From an uncultured Woeseiaceae bacterium (GTDB lineage: Bacteria > Pseudomonadota > Gammaproteobacteria > Steroidobacterales > Woeseiaceae): 64,000 bases of DNA. Both the position numbers and the translations under genes were made by a program. The DNA is taken from the NCBI GenBank assembly GCA_947258565.1, contig CAMYJB010000011.1, positions 101,944 to 165,943 of the forward strand, in the 5' to 3' direction. Under the pieces are notes generated by a model. That model made no database searches. It worked only from the letters and a program-made list of their open reading frames with translations, and was not told where the DNA came from. This document shows, one piece after another, positions 35,777 to 46,266 of this stretch (position 1 is the first letter of the stretch; the number at the start of each line of letters is the position of its first letter).

Positions 35777-37123
35777 ATGCGAATCAAAATCAAGAAAGGC
35801 CTGGACATCCCGATCAAGGGTGAACCCGAGAAGGCGATCAGTGACGGCGCCGCGATCAAGACGGTCGCAGCGGTCGCAACGGACGTGTCGGAAATTCGCC
35901 CGCGGATGGCGGTACAGGTCGGCGACAGGGTCCGGCTCGGACAGGTTCTGTACCACGACAAGCGCAACCCCGAAGTACCCTTTACGGCACCGGGTTCCGG
36001 CGAGGTTGTCGAGATAAACCGCGGTGCGCGGCGTGCATTGCAGTCGGTCGTCATACGTCTCGATGGCGACGACGCGGAATCGTTCGAGTCCTGGCCGGCG
36101 TCGGAACTGGCGACGCTCGACCAACAGGCAGTCCGCAGCAACCTGATTGCGTCCGGTCTCTGGACGGCGCTGCGTTCCCGCCCCTTCAGCCGGATACCGG
36201 CGCCCGACGAGACGCCGGCGGCGATATTCGTCACTGCGATCGACACCAACCCGCTCAGCATCGACCCGGCATTCTTCATCGAGCAGGACCCCGAAGCATT
36301 CAACGACGGGCTCAACGTACTGTCGCGCATCGCGGACTGCCCGGTCTACCTGTGCACGGCGCCGGAATCCGGTATCAGGTGCCCCGAGTCGGACCAGTTC
36401 CGTCACGCCGAATTCGAAGGTCCGCACCCGGCCGGCCTCGTCGGCACGCACATCCATTTCCTCGATCCGGTGAGCAAGAACAAGACCGTCTGGCACATCG
36501 GCTACCAGCACGTTATCGCGTTCGGCAGGCTCTTCACGACCGGGCGCCTGCCCACAGAGCGCCTGATAACGCTTTGCGGGCCGATGGCGCTGCGGCCGCG
36601 CGTCCTGCGCACGCGCATCGGTGCCAGCACCGTGGATCTTCTGCAAGGTGAGACTGCGCCCGGGAACCTGCGGGTCATCAGCGGTTCGGTGCTGGGCGGG
36701 CATCGGGCAGCGGGACCGCTCGGCTACCTGAGTCGCTACCAGACCCAGCTCACGGTGCTCGAGGAAGACCGGGCCCGCGAATTCCTGGCCTGGATCCTGC
36801 CGGGCGCCGACCGGTACTCGCAGACGCGCGCCTTTGCCGGCCGTATTTTGCACCGCGACAAGTTCGGGCTGACGACCACGCAGAACGGCAGCCCGCGCGC
36901 CATGGTCTCGACGGGCGCGTTCGAGAGCCTCATGCCGCTCGATATCCTGGCGACGCCGCTGCTGAAAGCGCTGCTCGTCGAGGACACCGACCGCGCACAG
37001 GAACTCGGCTGCCTCGAGCTGGCCGAAGAAGACCTCGCGCTGTGCTCGTTCGTCTGCAACGGCAAACACGACTACGGCGCCTACCTGCGCATGAACCTCA
37101 CCGAGATCGAGGTGAACGGCTGA
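35777..37123 (+). CDS. nqrA: Na+-translocating NADH:quinone reductase subunit A
   Basis: 448 residues, soluble. The N-terminus MRIKIKKGLDIPIKGEPEK, the FTAPGSGEVVEINRGARRALQ lipoyl-like segment and the C-terminal CLELAEEDLALCSFVC are diagnostic of NqrA. It is the first of six coupled nqr genes and binds quinone on the cytoplasmic face. The stop and the nqrB start share a base (TGATG). Confidence 0.96.
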   Translation: MRIKIKKGLDIPIKGEPEKAISDGAAIKTVAAVATDVSEIRPRMAVQVGDRVRLGQVLYHDKRNPEVPFTAPGSGEVVEINRGARRALQSVVIRLDGDDAESFESWPASELATLDQQAVRSNLIASGLWTALRSRPFSRIPAPDETPAAIFVTAIDTNPLSIDPAFFIEQDPEAFNDGLNVLSRIADCPVYLCTAPESGIRCPESDQFRHAEFEGPHPAGLVGTHIHFLDPVSKNKTVWHIGYQHVIAFGRLFTTGRLPTERLITLCGPMALRPRVLRTRIGASTVDLLQGETAPGNLRVISGSVLGGHRAAGPLGYLSRYQTQLTVLEEDRAREFLAWILPGADRYSQTRAFAGRILHRDKFGLTTTQNGSPRAMVSTGAFESLMPLDILATPLLKALLVEDTDRAQELGCLELAEEDLALCSFVCNGKHDYGAYLRMNLTEIEVNG

Positions 37124-38334
37124 TGAAACCACTGCGCAAGTTCCTCGACAGCCTCGAGCCGCTCTTCTCGCGCGGTGGCCGCTTCGAGAAATTCGAGGCC
37201 ATCTACGAGATGGTCGACACCCTGTTCTACTCGCCAGCCGACGTGACCCGGAGTTCGCCGCACGTTCGCGATGCGATCGACCTCAAGCGCGTAATGATCA
37301 CGGTGGTTTTTGCCGCGACGCCCTGCGCCCTGATCGGCATGTGGAACGTCGGTTTCCAGGCCCATACCGCGATGGCGTCGCTCGGCATCGAGTGGGTCGA
37401 AGGCTGGCGCGGCTCGATGATGGCCCTGCTCGGCGCCGGCTACGATCCGGCGAGCGCGTATGACAATTTCATCCACGGCCTGCTGTATTTCCTGCCGATC
37501 TACATCGTGACGATGGCCGCCGGCGGCTTCTGGGAGGTGCTGTTCGCGAGCGTGCGCAACCACGAAGTCAACGAGGGCTTCTTCGTCACGTCGTTCCTGT
37601 ATGCACTGATACTGCCGGCGACGACGCCTCTGTGGCAGGTCGCGCTGGGCATCAGCTTCGGTGTCGTCATCGGCAAGGAAGTGTTCGGCGGCACGGGCAA
37701 GAACTTCCTCAATCCGGCACTGGTGGGTCGAGCGTTCCTCTACTTCGCCTACCCCGTGCAGTTGTCGGGCGACGCGGTCTGGGTGCCCGTCGACGGTTAT
37801 ACCGGGGCAACCGCGCTCGCGGTCGCCGCGAACGAAGGGATGGCTGGCCTGCTCGCCAGCGGCCTGACGTATTCGCAGGCCTTCATCGGGCAGATGCAGG
37901 GTTCGCTGGGCGAAACCTCGCTCGCCGCCTGCCTGTTCGGCGCGGCGATGCTGATCTACACGCGCATCGCGTCGTGGCGCATCATCGTCAGCGTGTTCGC
38001 GGGACTGATAATCCCGGCGCTGCTGTTCAGCGGCGGCGTCGACGCGGCCAACCCGATAGCCGAGATGCCCTGGCACTGGCACATCGCGGTGGGCGGCTTC
38101 GCTTTCGGCGCCGTGTTCATGGCGACGGACCCGGTCAGCGCGCCGGACACCATGCTCGGCCACGCCATCTTCGGCTTCCTGATCGGCGTCCTGACCTGGG
38201 TTATCCGGGTCATCAACCCGGCATTCCCGGAGGGCATCATGCTCGCGATTCTGCTGGGCAACATCTTCGCGCCGCTGATCGATTATTTCGTCATTCGTGC
38301 CAATGTCAGACGCAGGGTGAAACGCAATGCCTGA
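37123..38334 (+). CDS. nqrB: Na+-translocating NADH:quinone reductase subunit B
   Basis: 403 residues with about ten membrane helices. Covalent FMN site DGYTGATAL with acceptor Thr230, and the family segment FGGTGKNFLNPALVGRAFL. FATDPVSAP-like sequence (FMATDPVSAPDTMLG) near the end is also typical. NqrB is part of the sodium path. The start overlaps nqrA by one base and the end overlaps nqrC by 8 bases. Confidence 0.96.
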   Translation: MKPLRKFLDSLEPLFSRGGRFEKFEAIYEMVDTLFYSPADVTRSSPHVRDAIDLKRVMITVVFAATPCALIGMWNVGFQAHTAMASLGIEWVEGWRGSMMALLGAGYDPASAYDNFIHGLLYFLPIYIVTMAAGGFWEVLFASVRNHEVNEGFFVTSFLYALILPATTPLWQVALGISFGVVIGKEVFGGTGKNFLNPALVGRAFLYFAYPVQLSGDAVWVPVDGYTGATALAVAANEGMAGLLASGLTYSQAFIGQMQGSLGETSLAACLFGAAMLIYTRIASWRIIVSVFAGLIIPALLFSGGVDAANPIAEMPWHWHIAVGGFAFGAVFMATDPVSAPDTMLGHAIFGFLIGVLTWVIRVINPAFPEGIMLAILLGNIFAPLIDYFVIRANVRRRVKRNA

Positions 38335-39127
38335 CGCAAAGAAACCCGGATTTTCACGAGACAGCATCAGTAACACGCTGATCGTCGCAGTCGGCGTCAG
38401 CCTCGTATGCTCCGTGCTGGTCTCCTCGGCAGCCATCGTGCTGCGCCCGCTGCAGGAAGCGAACCAGAACGAGTTCCGGCAGCGCATCGTCCTCGAGGTG
38501 GCCGGGCTCTATGATCCCGCCGTGCCGGTCGACGAACAGTTCGGCAACATCGAGACACGTCTTGTCGATCTCGAGACGGGGGAATACGTCGACGGCATGG
38601 ACCCGCAAAGCTTCGACCCGGAAGCCGCGGCGAACGATCCGCAGCTGGGCGTGACCATACCGAAAGAAAGGGATATCGCCGGTATCAGCCGGCGCGCCGT
38701 GTATGCGCCGGTTTATATCGTCAAGGAAGACGGCGCGCCACGGCAATACATCCTCCCGGTGCGCGGCAAGGGACTCTGGTCGACGCTTTACGGGTACCTG
38801 TCGGTCGAGCCGGACGGCAACACCGTCAGCGGCCTGCGCTTCTACGAGCACGCCGAAACGCCCGGGCTCGGCGACCAGATCGAGAAAGAACCCTGGCTGG
38901 CGCAGTGGCCCGGGAAGAAGCTCTATGACGAACAGGGCAACCCGCAGATCGAGGTCATACGCGGATCGGTCCAGTCCGGGCCGAACGAGATCCACCAGGT
39001 GGACGGTCTGTCGGGAGCCACCCTCACCGCCAACGGCGTGACCTACCTCATCAGGTACTGGATCGGCTCTCACGGCTTCGGTCCGTATCTCGCGCAAGTT
39101 TCAAGCGAGGCGAACGACAATGGCTGA
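38327..39127 (+). CDS. nqrC: Na+-translocating NADH:quinone reductase subunit C
   Basis: 266 residues. One N-terminal membrane helix (about 17-42), then a periplasmic domain with the ApbE-type flavinylation motif DGLSGATLT (Asp226, acceptor Thr232). The [15 protein letters not shown] and [12 protein letters not shown] motifs are conserved in NqrC/RnfG. It overlaps both neighbours by 8 bases. Confidence 0.96.
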   Translation: MPDAKKPGFSRDSISNTLIVAVGVSLVCSVLVSSAAIVLRPLQEANQNEFRQRIVLEVAGLYDPAVPVDEQFGNIETRLVDLETGEYVDGMDPQSFDPEAAANDPQLGVTIPKERDIAGISRRAVYAPVYIVKEDGAPRQYILPVRGKGLWSTLYGYLSVEPDGNTVSGLRFYEHAETPGLGDQIEKEPWLAQWPGKKLYDEQGNPQIEVIRGSVQSGPNEIHQVDGLSGATLTANGVTYLIRYWIGSHGFGPYLAQVSSEANDNG

Positions 39128-39779
39128 GACACGCAAAATCATCCTGGACCCGGTTATCGACAACAACCCGGTGATGCTGCAGGTGCTCGGCATCTGCTCA
39201 GCGCTGGCGGTAACGACCTCCCTGCTGCCCGCACTGCTGATGTGCATCGCGATGACCAGCGTTGCGGCCCTGTCCGGGGCGGCGATCAGCAGCATCCGCG
39301 GCCGCATACCGAACAACATCCGCATCATCGTGCAGATAACGATCATCGCCTCCTTCGTTATCGTCGTGGACCAGTTATTGAAGGCCTACGCGTTCGAGAC
39401 CTCCAAGCAGCTCTCGGTTTTCGTCGGCCTGATCATCACCAACTGCATCATTCTCGGCCGCGCCGAGGCGTTTGCGATGAGTAATGGCGTGGGTTTGAGT
39501 TTTCTCGACGGTGTCGGCAACGGACTTGGCTACAGCGTCGTGCTGCTCGCAGTCGCGACGCTGCGCGAGCTGTTTGGCGCCGGCAGCCTTTTCGGCGCGC
39601 AGATTCTGCCGCTGACGTCCAATGGCGGCTGGTACGAGGCCAACGGTCTGATGCTCCTGCCGCCGAGCGCATTCTTCATCATCGGGCTGCTGATCTGGGC
39701 CGTGCGCGCCGTCAGGCCGAAGCAGGTCGAGAAGCCCGAATACCAGATCCACGAAGTACATCGTACCGAGGTGCTCTGA
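39120..39779 (+). CDS. nqrD: Na+-translocating NADH:quinone reductase subunit D
   Basis: 219 residues, six membrane helices, integral subunit. [23 protein letters not shown] at the N-terminus and [16 protein letters not shown] (a conserved Cys in the membrane) mark the NqrD/RnfE family. The stop overlaps nqrE by one base. Confidence 0.96.
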   Translation: MAETRKIILDPVIDNNPVMLQVLGICSALAVTTSLLPALLMCIAMTSVAALSGAAISSIRGRIPNNIRIIVQITIIASFVIVVDQLLKAYAFETSKQLSVFVGLIITNCIILGRAEAFAMSNGVGLSFLDGVGNGLGYSVVLLAVATLRELFGAGSLFGAQILPLTSNGGWYEANGLMLLPPSAFFIIGLLIWAVRAVRPKQVEKPEYQIHEVHRTEVL

Positions 39780-40387
39780 TGGAGCTATATTTCAATCTGT
39801 TCATCCGCGCGGCGTTTGTCGAAAACCTCGCGCTGACGTTCTTCCTCGGCATGTGCACGTTCCTCGCGATCTCGAAGCGCGTCGACACCGCACTGGGACT
39901 CGGCCTCGCCGTGATGGTCATCCAGACGATCACCGTGCCGGTCAACTACCTGATTTACACCTACCTGCTGAAGGACGGCGCACTGGCCTGGGCGGGACTA
40001 CCCGACGTCGACCTGAGCTTCCTGGGCCTGGTCTCGTACATCGGCGTGATTGCGGCTCTCGTACAGATCCTCGAGATGCTGCTCGACCGCTTCGTGCCGG
40101 CGCTCTACAACGCGCTCGGCATCTTCCTGCCGCTCATTACCGTTAACTGCGCGATCCTCGGCGGCACGCTGTTCATGGTCGAACGGCAGTACAACTTCGG
40201 CGAGAGCGTAACCTTCGGCATCGGCAGCGGTTTCGGCTGGGCGGTCGCGCTGGTCGCACTCGCCGGAATCCGCGAGAAGCTTCGCTACAGCGACGTGCCG
40301 GACGGCCTGCAGGGCCTCGGCATCACGTTCATTATCGCCGGCCTGATGTCGCTCGGCTTCATGGGCCTGTCGGGAATTCAGCTTTGA
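39779..40387 (+). CDS. nqrE: Na+-translocating NADH:quinone reductase subunit E
   Basis: 202 residues, six membrane helices. [20 protein letters not shown] at the start and the half-membrane Cys motif [10 protein letters not shown] identify NqrE/RnfA. With NqrD it holds an iron centre between the subunits. Its TGA overlaps the TTG start of nqrF. Confidence 0.96.
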   Translation: MELYFNLFIRAAFVENLALTFFLGMCTFLAISKRVDTALGLGLAVMVIQTITVPVNYLIYTYLLKDGALAWAGLPDVDLSFLGLVSYIGVIAALVQILEMLLDRFVPALYNALGIFLPLITVNCAILGGTLFMVERQYNFGESVTFGIGSGFGWAVALVALAGIREKLRYSDVPDGLQGLGITFIIAGLMSLGFMGLSGIQL

Positions 40388-41619
40388 ACGCCACGATCGC
40401 AACCCAGGTCATCCTCGGAATGTCGCTGTTCACGGCGATCATTCTCGTGCTCGTGTTCATCATTCTCGCGGCGCGTTCGCGCCTCGTGGCCAGCGGTAAC
40501 GTAAAGGTCATCGTCAATGACGACCGTGAACTCGCCGTTCCTGTCGGCGGCAAACTGATGCAGGGCCTGGCGGAAGAAGGCATCCTCATCGCGTCGGCCT
40601 GCGGCGGCGGCGGCACCTGCGGCCAGTGCAAGGTCCAGGTCCTGTCCGGCGGCGGTGCGATCCTGCCGACCGAGACCTCGATGATCAACAAGAAAGAAGC
40701 CGCCGAGCACTACAGGCTCTCCTGCCAGGTTGCCGTCAAGCAGGACATGAAGGTCCAGGTGCCGGACGAAGTCTTCGGCGTCAAGAAATACGAGTGCGAG
40801 GTCGTCTCCAACGACAACGTCGCAAGCTTCATCAAGGAATTCGTAATCCGTCTGCCGGAGGGCGAGGAGATGGATTTTCGCGCCGGCGGCTATATCCAGA
40901 TCGAGTGTCCGCCGCACGACCTCAGCTACAAGGATTTCGACATCGACGAAGAGTTCCGCAGCGAGTGGGATCATTACAATCTCTGGCGTTACGAATCCCA
41001 CGTCAAGGAATCGACGCAGCGCGCTTATTCCATGGCGAATTTCCCGCTGGAGAAAGGACTCATCAAACTCAACGTGCGCATCGCGACGCCGCCCCCGGGC
41101 GATGACAAGATCCCGCCCGGCATCATGTCGTCCTACATCTTCGGCCTGAAAGCGGGCGACAAGGTGATTGTCTCCGGGCCGTTCGGCGAGTTCTTTGCCA
41201 AGGACACCGACAATGAGATGGTCTTCATTGGCGGTGGGGCCGGCATGGCGCCGATGCGCTCGCACATCTTCGACCAGCTGAAACGTATGCACTCGAAACG
41301 CAAGATGAGCTTCTGGTACGGCGCGCGCAGCCTCAGGGAGGCATTTTACGTCGAGGAATTCGACGAGCTGGCTGAGGGGAACGACAACTTCACATGGCAC
41401 CTCGCATTGTCCGAACCCTTGCCCGAAGACAACTGGGACGGCTACGTGGGCTTCATTCACAAGGTACTGCTCGATGAGTACCTGTCGGAGCACCCCGCGC
41501 CCGAGGATTGCGAATACTACATCTGCGGCCCGCCCATGATGAACTCGGCGGTTATCGGCATGCTCGAGGACCTCGGAGTCACCCGCGACCACATCATGCT
41601 GGATGATTTCGGCGGTTAG
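40384..41619 (+). CDS. nqrF: Na+-translocating NADH:quinone reductase subunit F
   Basis: 411 residues from a TTG (TTGA overlap with nqrE). One membrane helix (about 8-30), a [2Fe-2S] domain with Cys73, Cys79, Cys82 and Cys114 ([14 protein letters not shown]), an FAD domain (RAYSMANFP) and an NADH domain ([26 protein letters not shown]). It accepts hydride from NADH and starts the electron path. Confidence 0.96.
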   Translation: MNATIATQVILGMSLFTAIILVLVFIILAARSRLVASGNVKVIVNDDRELAVPVGGKLMQGLAEEGILIASACGGGGTCGQCKVQVLSGGGAILPTETSMINKKEAAEHYRLSCQVAVKQDMKVQVPDEVFGVKKYECEVVSNDNVASFIKEFVIRLPEGEEMDFRAGGYIQIECPPHDLSYKDFDIDEEFRSEWDHYNLWRYESHVKESTQRAYSMANFPLEKGLIKLNVRIATPPPGDDKIPPGIMSSYIFGLKAGDKVIVSGPFGEFFAKDTDNEMVFIGGGAGMAPMRSHIFDQLKRMHSKRKMSFWYGARSLREAFYVEEFDELAEGNDNFTWHLALSEPLPEDNWDGYVGFIHKVLLDEYLSEHPAPEDCEYYICGPPMMNSAVIGMLEDLGVTRDHIMLDDFGG

Positions 41620-41624
41620 TCTTC

Positions 41625-42656
41625 ATGAGACTCCTGGCCCGCTGTTTCGTCCTCGTTGCATTGCTGACTGCGCTCGGCGCGTGCAGCGACTCACCGCGCG
41701 AGTGGCCCGTGCAGGAGCTCGTGGGCTCCACGATGGGCACGACGTTCAGCATCAAGGTCGTCGCCCCGCCGGAAAACCTGGACCTGCCGGCATTGCAGCG
41801 GGACATCGAGACGGTGCTCGACGGCATCAACCGCACGATGTCAACGTACATCAGCGACTCGGAGCTGTCCCGCTTCAATGCGAGCGACCGGATCGACTGG
41901 ATCGACGTGTCACCGGAACTCTGCCACACGATCGAGGCTGCGCAGGTCGTCAGTGAATTTACGGACGGCGCGTTCGACGTGACCGTCGGCCCGCTGGTCA
42001 ACCTGTGGGGCTTCGGCCCGGCAGAATCGGCGTTCGAGCCGCCAGGGAACGAGGCCGTCACGACGGCAATGCAGGATATCGGCTACTCCAGACTGCACCT
42101 GGACTGCGCGAAGCCGGCGTTGCGCAAGGAATCTCCCGGCGTCTACGTGGACCTGTCGGCATTCGCCAAGGGGCACGCGGTGGACGAGGTTGCGGAGCTG
42201 CTCGATGCGCAAGCGCTGCCGGACTATCTCGTGGAGATCGGCGGCGAGATGCGCATGCGCGGCACGAATGCCCGCGGCGAACTCTGGGCTATCGCCGTAG
42301 AAACCCCGGACCGGGCAGGACGCTCGATAGAAACGGTCATGCGGCTAACGGACTCGGCGATGGCAACATCCGGCGACTATCGCAACTTCTTCGAACACGA
42401 CGGCCGGTTTTACTCGCATACTATCGATCCGCGCACGGGATACCCGGTGGCCCACAACGGCGCGTCCGTTACGGTCGTCGCCGACACGGCCGCATTTGCG
42501 GATGCGGCAGCCACCGCGCTGCTGGTACTCGGCCCGGACGCGGGCATGAAACTCGCGGAACGAGAGAGCATTGCCGCGTACTTCCTGCTACGGTTAGGGA
42601 GTGAATTCGAGGAACGCATGTCGTCCCTGTTCGCAACCAAGGTCATTCGAGAATGA
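41625..42656 (+). CDS. apbE: FAD:protein FMN transferase
   Basis: 343 residues, lipoprotein signal with Cys20 (ALGAC). Family motifs VGSTMGTTFSIKV, DGAFDVTVGPLVNLWGFG, YVDLSAFAKGHAVDEVA, YLVEIGGEMRMRGTN and SHTIDPRTGYPV are all present. It attaches FMN covalently to the Thr of NqrB and NqrC in the periplasm, which explains its place between nqrF and nqrM. Confidence 0.94.
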   Translation: MRLLARCFVLVALLTALGACSDSPREWPVQELVGSTMGTTFSIKVVAPPENLDLPALQRDIETVLDGINRTMSTYISDSELSRFNASDRIDWIDVSPELCHTIEAAQVVSEFTDGAFDVTVGPLVNLWGFGPAESAFEPPGNEAVTTAMQDIGYSRLHLDCAKPALRKESPGVYVDLSAFAKGHAVDEVAELLDAQALPDYLVEIGGEMRMRGTNARGELWAIAVETPDRAGRSIETVMRLTDSAMATSGDYRNFFEHDGRFYSHTIDPRTGYPVAHNGASVTVVADTAAFADAAATALLVLGPDAGMKLAERESIAAYFLLRLGSEFEERMSSLFATKVIRE

Positions 42657-42838
42657 GCGTACTTGCAACCCTGTTTCTTAGCTTTGTGGTCGTCGCGCTT
42701 GCCGTGACGGCGATGGCCATCGGCGTCATGGCCGGACGAACCCCGATCAAGGGCAGCTGCGGCGGCCTCAACGGTGGCGCCTGCGAACTGTGTAGCGGCA
42801 CGGGTGAATGCCGCAGGAAAGCGAAGGACCAGAGGTAA
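42653..42838 (+). CDS. nqrM: (Na+)-NQR maturation protein NqrM
   Basis: 61 residues: one membrane helix (about 5-27) and a Cys-rich tail with Cys36, Cys44, Cys47 and Cys53 (GSCGGLNGGACELCSGTGEC). This is the NqrM pattern, needed to place iron in the NqrD/NqrE site. Start overlaps apbE by 4 bases. Confidence 0.92.
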   Translation: MSVLATLFLSFVVVALAVTAMAIGVMAGRTPIKGSCGGLNGGACELCSGTGECRRKAKDQR

Positions 42839-42843
42839 CGAAC

Positions 42844-43251
42844 ATGCCGGTGAAGTCGATCAAGGTGAAAGATTACATGTCGGGGAAGCTCGTGACCTTC
42901 AAGCCCGACACCGATGTCCTCGACGCGATACACGAACTCGTGAATCGCCGGGTTGCCGGGGCACCCGTCGTCGACGACCACGGCACGCTGGTCGGCATGC
43001 TGTCGGAGTTCGATTGCCTGGACGTCGTGCTTGCCGCGGCTTATCACGGCCACCCCGGCGGGCCCGTTTCCCAGCTGATGACGTCGGACGTCGAGACCGT
43101 CGATGCCGACATGAGCATCATCGATCTCGCAGAGCTGTTCAAGGCGTCCGGCTTCCGGCGCTACCCCGTCATGAAGGACAACAGGCTGGTCGGCCAGATC
43201 AGCCGCAAGGACGTGCTGAGGGCGCTCGGGAAGCTGTCAGTCGCATCCTAG
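42844..43251 (+). CDS. CBS-domain protein
   Basis: 135 residues with AGAGGT upstream of the ATG. Two CBS motifs: MSGKLVTFKPDTDVLDAIHE...RVAGAPVVDDHGTLVGMLSE and MTSDVETVDADMSIIDLAEL...GFRRYPVMKDNRLVGQISRK. It probably senses an adenosine nucleotide. It starts 5 bases after nqrM, so it is likely the last gene of the Nqr operon, and it converges with the DUF2339-like gene. Confidence 0.9.
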   Translation: MPVKSIKVKDYMSGKLVTFKPDTDVLDAIHELVNRRVAGAPVVDDHGTLVGMLSEFDCLDVVLAAAYHGHPGGPVSQLMTSDVETVDADMSIIDLAELFKASGFRRYPVMKDNRLVGQISRKDVLRALGKLSVAS

Positions 43252-43265
43252 GGCTATCGCACCGG

Positions 43266-44963
43266 TCATTCGTTTCGTGACGCCGCGGCGGGCTGGTCGC
43301 GCTTGATGACTTTCGCCACCAGCAGCACCGCACTCCCGACGAACGCCAGCGACACGAACAGTGTCGCGGCGTGCCCATGCGGAAAGTCCTCGGCGAACAA
43401 TTTGACAGCAACGAGGATGAGCAGCGGATAGGCGAGCCAGCGTGCCTCCGGCCACCGCCAGTGCCGGCTCGAAATAGCCAGCGTTACGGAAGCGACCGAC
43501 AGTACCGCCGTGCGCAGCGATGCCAGCACGGACAGGTTCGGTGTTTCACTCGCTGCTCCCGCAAGTAGCGGCGCCAGGAAAACCACGATCAACCCGCCGA
43601 CCTCCCAGACCGACAGCGCGAGGACGGTGAGCTGCGGAATCCCGGCCAGCTTTCCCCAGCGCTCGGACTGTTGCGCCACCGGGATGAACAGGCACGCAAC
43701 CGTCGCAACCGCGACAACGACGTGGTTGCCCTGCAGGCCGGGCCAGCCGGGCCCCGCATCGCCTGCGAGCGCCTGTAATCCGGTTGCCAGTATCCCGGAA
43801 TAAATACCTGCGGCGAGCAGCAGTAGCGTGCATTGCAGGCTCAGAGCGACGCGGCCGGTGCGACCGCTCAGGATCGCCATCGTGATCGCAAGCAGCGACC
43901 AAAGTATGGCAGCGGCGTTGTGCGGCAGTATCAGGCCGCTCCCCGCGAGCACGAATACGAGGCCGAGCATCGAGTAGAAGAAGAAGTTGCGCCCCCGGAC
44001 CCGGCGTGTCTCCGGCGAGAACGCGAGCGAATAGGAGCTACCCCCGACGACGATACTCAGGACGCCCATCAGTCCCAGACCGAACTGTCCGGCCTGTGCC
44101 GCGACGATAGCGGCGCTGAACGCGACGGCAGACGCCGCCAGCGCCTGCATTGGTTCGAACATTGCGACGCTGTGTCCCCCGACATGAGTGCGGTACACGA
44201 AGCTGACCAGGTAGCCAAGAAGCAGGAATGTCGCAAATATCGCTGCGGCCACGGGCTCGATCGACCACTGCTCCGTCGTGCTGAGCCCCACGAGGCCCAG
44301 CACCACGCCATTGGCGCCCAGGGCGCCAAGCCACTGCAGGCCGATCCAGTCTTTCAGATAGACGATCCACAGGGTGACGAGGCCGATGAGGAGCAATACC
44401 GTCGCGACGACGTACGCGCTGTGCGATACGATCATCACCGCAAGCCCCGTTACCACACCGCCGGCGGTCGTCAGCCAGGCCAGCGTGCGCAGGTTCCGCT
44501 TCAATGCGACGCCAAAAGCGAGCGAACAATAAATCGCGAGCGCCACCGCACTTTGCGGCCCGGTCAGCAGCTTGAAATGCTGGGTCGCTTCGACGAGCAG
44601 CGGCATGATCAGCACGATCGACAAACCGCCGAGGATCGCGGCAGTGGTACGCTGCGCCCCGACGGCGCTCTTGCGGTAGGCCATGAACAGCCAGAACACC
44701 GCGTACGTCGCGCCCATGAAAATGCCGATGCCGGTTGGAACGAACTGGAAATCGGTGATTGCGCGCAGCAGATAGGCACCGCCGAAGATGAGCAGCGTAT
44801 GACCGATATGCGTCGGCGCACTCGATACCAGGCGTTCGGCGACGGTCGATTCGGGCAAGGGCTCGTCCGCCGCGGTCTTCGGCCGCGCCTCGCCCTCCAG
44901 GGCACTGAGCCGTTCCTCGACCCTGGCGAGCCGGGATTCGAGTTCAGCGATCCGATCTTTCAT
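43266..44963 (-). CDS. polytopic membrane protein, DUF2339-like
   Basis: 565 residues. A short coiled coil (MKDRIAELESRLARVEERLS) precedes about 15 membrane helices. The layout of N-terminal coiled coil, Glu/Ala linker and long helical membrane block resembles DUF2339 proteins, of unknown function. It begins 43 bases after the NrfD-like gene on the same strand, so it may be the last gene of that operon. The family name is tentative. Confidence 0.65.
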   Translation of the reverse strand: MKDRIAELESRLARVEERLSALEGEARPKTAADEPLPESTVAERLVSSAPTHIGHTLLIFGGAYLLRAITDFQFVPTGIGIFMGATYAVFWLFMAYRKSAVGAQRTTAAILGGLSIVLIMPLLVEATQHFKLLTGPQSAVALAIYCSLAFGVALKRNLRTLAWLTTAGGVVTGLAVMIVSHSAYVVATVLLLIGLVTLWIVYLKDWIGLQWLGALGANGVVLGLVGLSTTEQWSIEPVAAAIFATFLLLGYLVSFVYRTHVGGHSVAMFEPMQALAASAVAFSAAIVAAQAGQFGLGLMGVLSIVVGGSSYSLAFSPETRRVRGRNFFFYSMLGLVFVLAGSGLILPHNAAAILWSLLAITMAILSGRTGRVALSLQCTLLLLAAGIYSGILATGLQALAGDAGPGWPGLQGNHVVVAVATVACLFIPVAQQSERWGKLAGIPQLTVLALSVWEVGGLIVVFLAPLLAGAASETPNLSVLASLRTAVLSVASVTLAISSRHWRWPEARWLAYPLLILVAVKLFAEDFPHGHAATLFVSLAFVGSAVLLVAKVIKRDQPAAASRNE

Positions 44964-45005
44964 GACGACACCCTTGCTACGCGTTCACAGCAGGTCCGGA
45001 CGTCG

Positions 45006-46262
45006 TCAGTAACCGGCTTCCTCGCCCCTCTCCAGCGACGGCACGAACTTGTTGATGATCCAGAACAACACGAACGGCGTGACAGCAACGGTAAGGGCGC
45101 CAAACAACCCCTCCTTGAAGGTCTCGAGGCTGTGCGGAATGATCGGGATGTGGTAGTGCATGTAGCCCGAGAACGACAGCGAGAATGCCTGCCCGCCGAT
45201 CACGACGTTCCAGCGCATCATGAACACGCCGAACAATACCAGCAGCAGCGCGACAACAGTCCGTTTCATGGTTCTTCCGGGTAACAGCAACAGCACGAAG
45301 GGTACGAGGTTACCCAGGGTGTACTGCAGTACGAAGATATTGATGAAATCCTTGCCGTACATGACGGAACGCAGGATGTCCCAGGACTTCATGGCCGTGT
45401 AACCGCGGAAAATGAGATCAAGAATCTCGAGGCTGATCGCCGCAACAAGGAAGCCGAGCAGGTACTTTGTTGCTTTATTGATAATGTCGGTCTCGGCGCC
45501 CTTGATCTCCTGGGCCACCGCGGCAACGCCCCTGCGGCGCTGCCTGAACGCCTTCCACTCCATGATGACGATGTAGGTCAGCATACAGAGCGCGATACCG
45601 GACACGACCGCGGACATGATAAAGATCACCGGCATCAGCGGCGACATCCACAACGCGTTGGCCTTGACCGAGCCGAAGATGAAGCCCGCGTAGCCATGCA
45701 GGAAACACGCGACCGGAATACCGACACCGGCCAGGATCTTCGCGGCCTTGTGGTCGACTTTCAGCGCTTCCTCGCTGACGTCGAACGCGCCCATCGTCAG
45801 TACGCGGTAAACGTTGAGCCGCAGCATGTTCCCGAAGCCCTCCTTGCCACTGAGCTCATGCACCTGATCCACGAAGAACTTGCGATAGACGAACCAGATT
45901 TCGCTGACGACGATTAGACCGTATGCCGTAAAAACGATGCCGAATGCAGAGATCGCCGACGTGAAGTGTGGCGTGAGCAGCGGCTCCATCGCACGTGTAG
46001 GCTGCTGCAGGTGCAGCAACAACGGCAGCCCGGCCGCCGGCAACAGCGCCAGCGAAAACACGAGCGAGAACTGCGCAATCTCCTTGAGGTCCTTCTGGCC
46101 GAAGACATGGTAGAGAGACGACAGCACGAAAGCGCCCGCGACCAGGCCGGTCATGTACGGATACATGACGATCTGGATGCTCCAGTAGATGAATTCGTTC
46201 GGATAGACGAACAGTTCTTTTACGGTCCACTCGACGCCGTGAACGACAGCTTCGCTCGTCAT
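45006..46262 (-). CDS. NrfD/PsrC-type quinone-linked membrane subunit
   Basis: 418 residues, about ten membrane helices, preceded by GAGGTGATGTC. NrfD features: YWSIQIVMYPYMTGLVAGAF, LLLHLQQPTRAMEPLL and FLHGYAGFIFGSVKANALW. NrfD proteins exchange electrons with the quinone pool and carry no cofactor of their own. It starts 4 bases after the ferredoxin-like subunit and forms a three-gene unit with it and the tetraheme cytochrome. The gene order is like CbcSTU of Geobacter. Confidence 0.88.
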   Translation of the reverse strand: MTSEAVVHGVEWTVKELFVYPNEFIYWSIQIVMYPYMTGLVAGAFVLSSLYHVFGQKDLKEIAQFSLVFSLALLPAAGLPLLLHLQQPTRAMEPLLTPHFTSAISAFGIVFTAYGLIVVSEIWFVYRKFFVDQVHELSGKEGFGNMLRLNVYRVLTMGAFDVSEEALKVDHKAAKILAGVGIPVACFLHGYAGFIFGSVKANALWMSPLMPVIFIMSAVVSGIALCMLTYIVIMEWKAFRQRRRGVAAVAQEIKGAETDIINKATKYLLGFLVAAISLEILDLIFRGYTAMKSWDILRSVMYGKDFINIFVLQYTLGNLVPFVLLLLPGRTMKRTVVALLLVLFGVFMMRWNVVIGGQAFSLSFSGYMHYHIPIIPHSLETFKEGLFGALTVAVTPFVLFWIINKFVPSLERGEEAGY

Positions 46263-46266
46263 GACA

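Noticed and set aside
35453..38487. Minus-strand open frames of 559 and 468 codons under nqrA and nqrB
   Set aside because: Arg/Asp/His-rich high-GC shadows without any domain; the plus strand encodes canonical Nqr subunits.
43833..45284. Plus-strand open frame of 483 codons
   Set aside because: Hydrophilic antisense of the polytopic membrane protein at 43266-44963.
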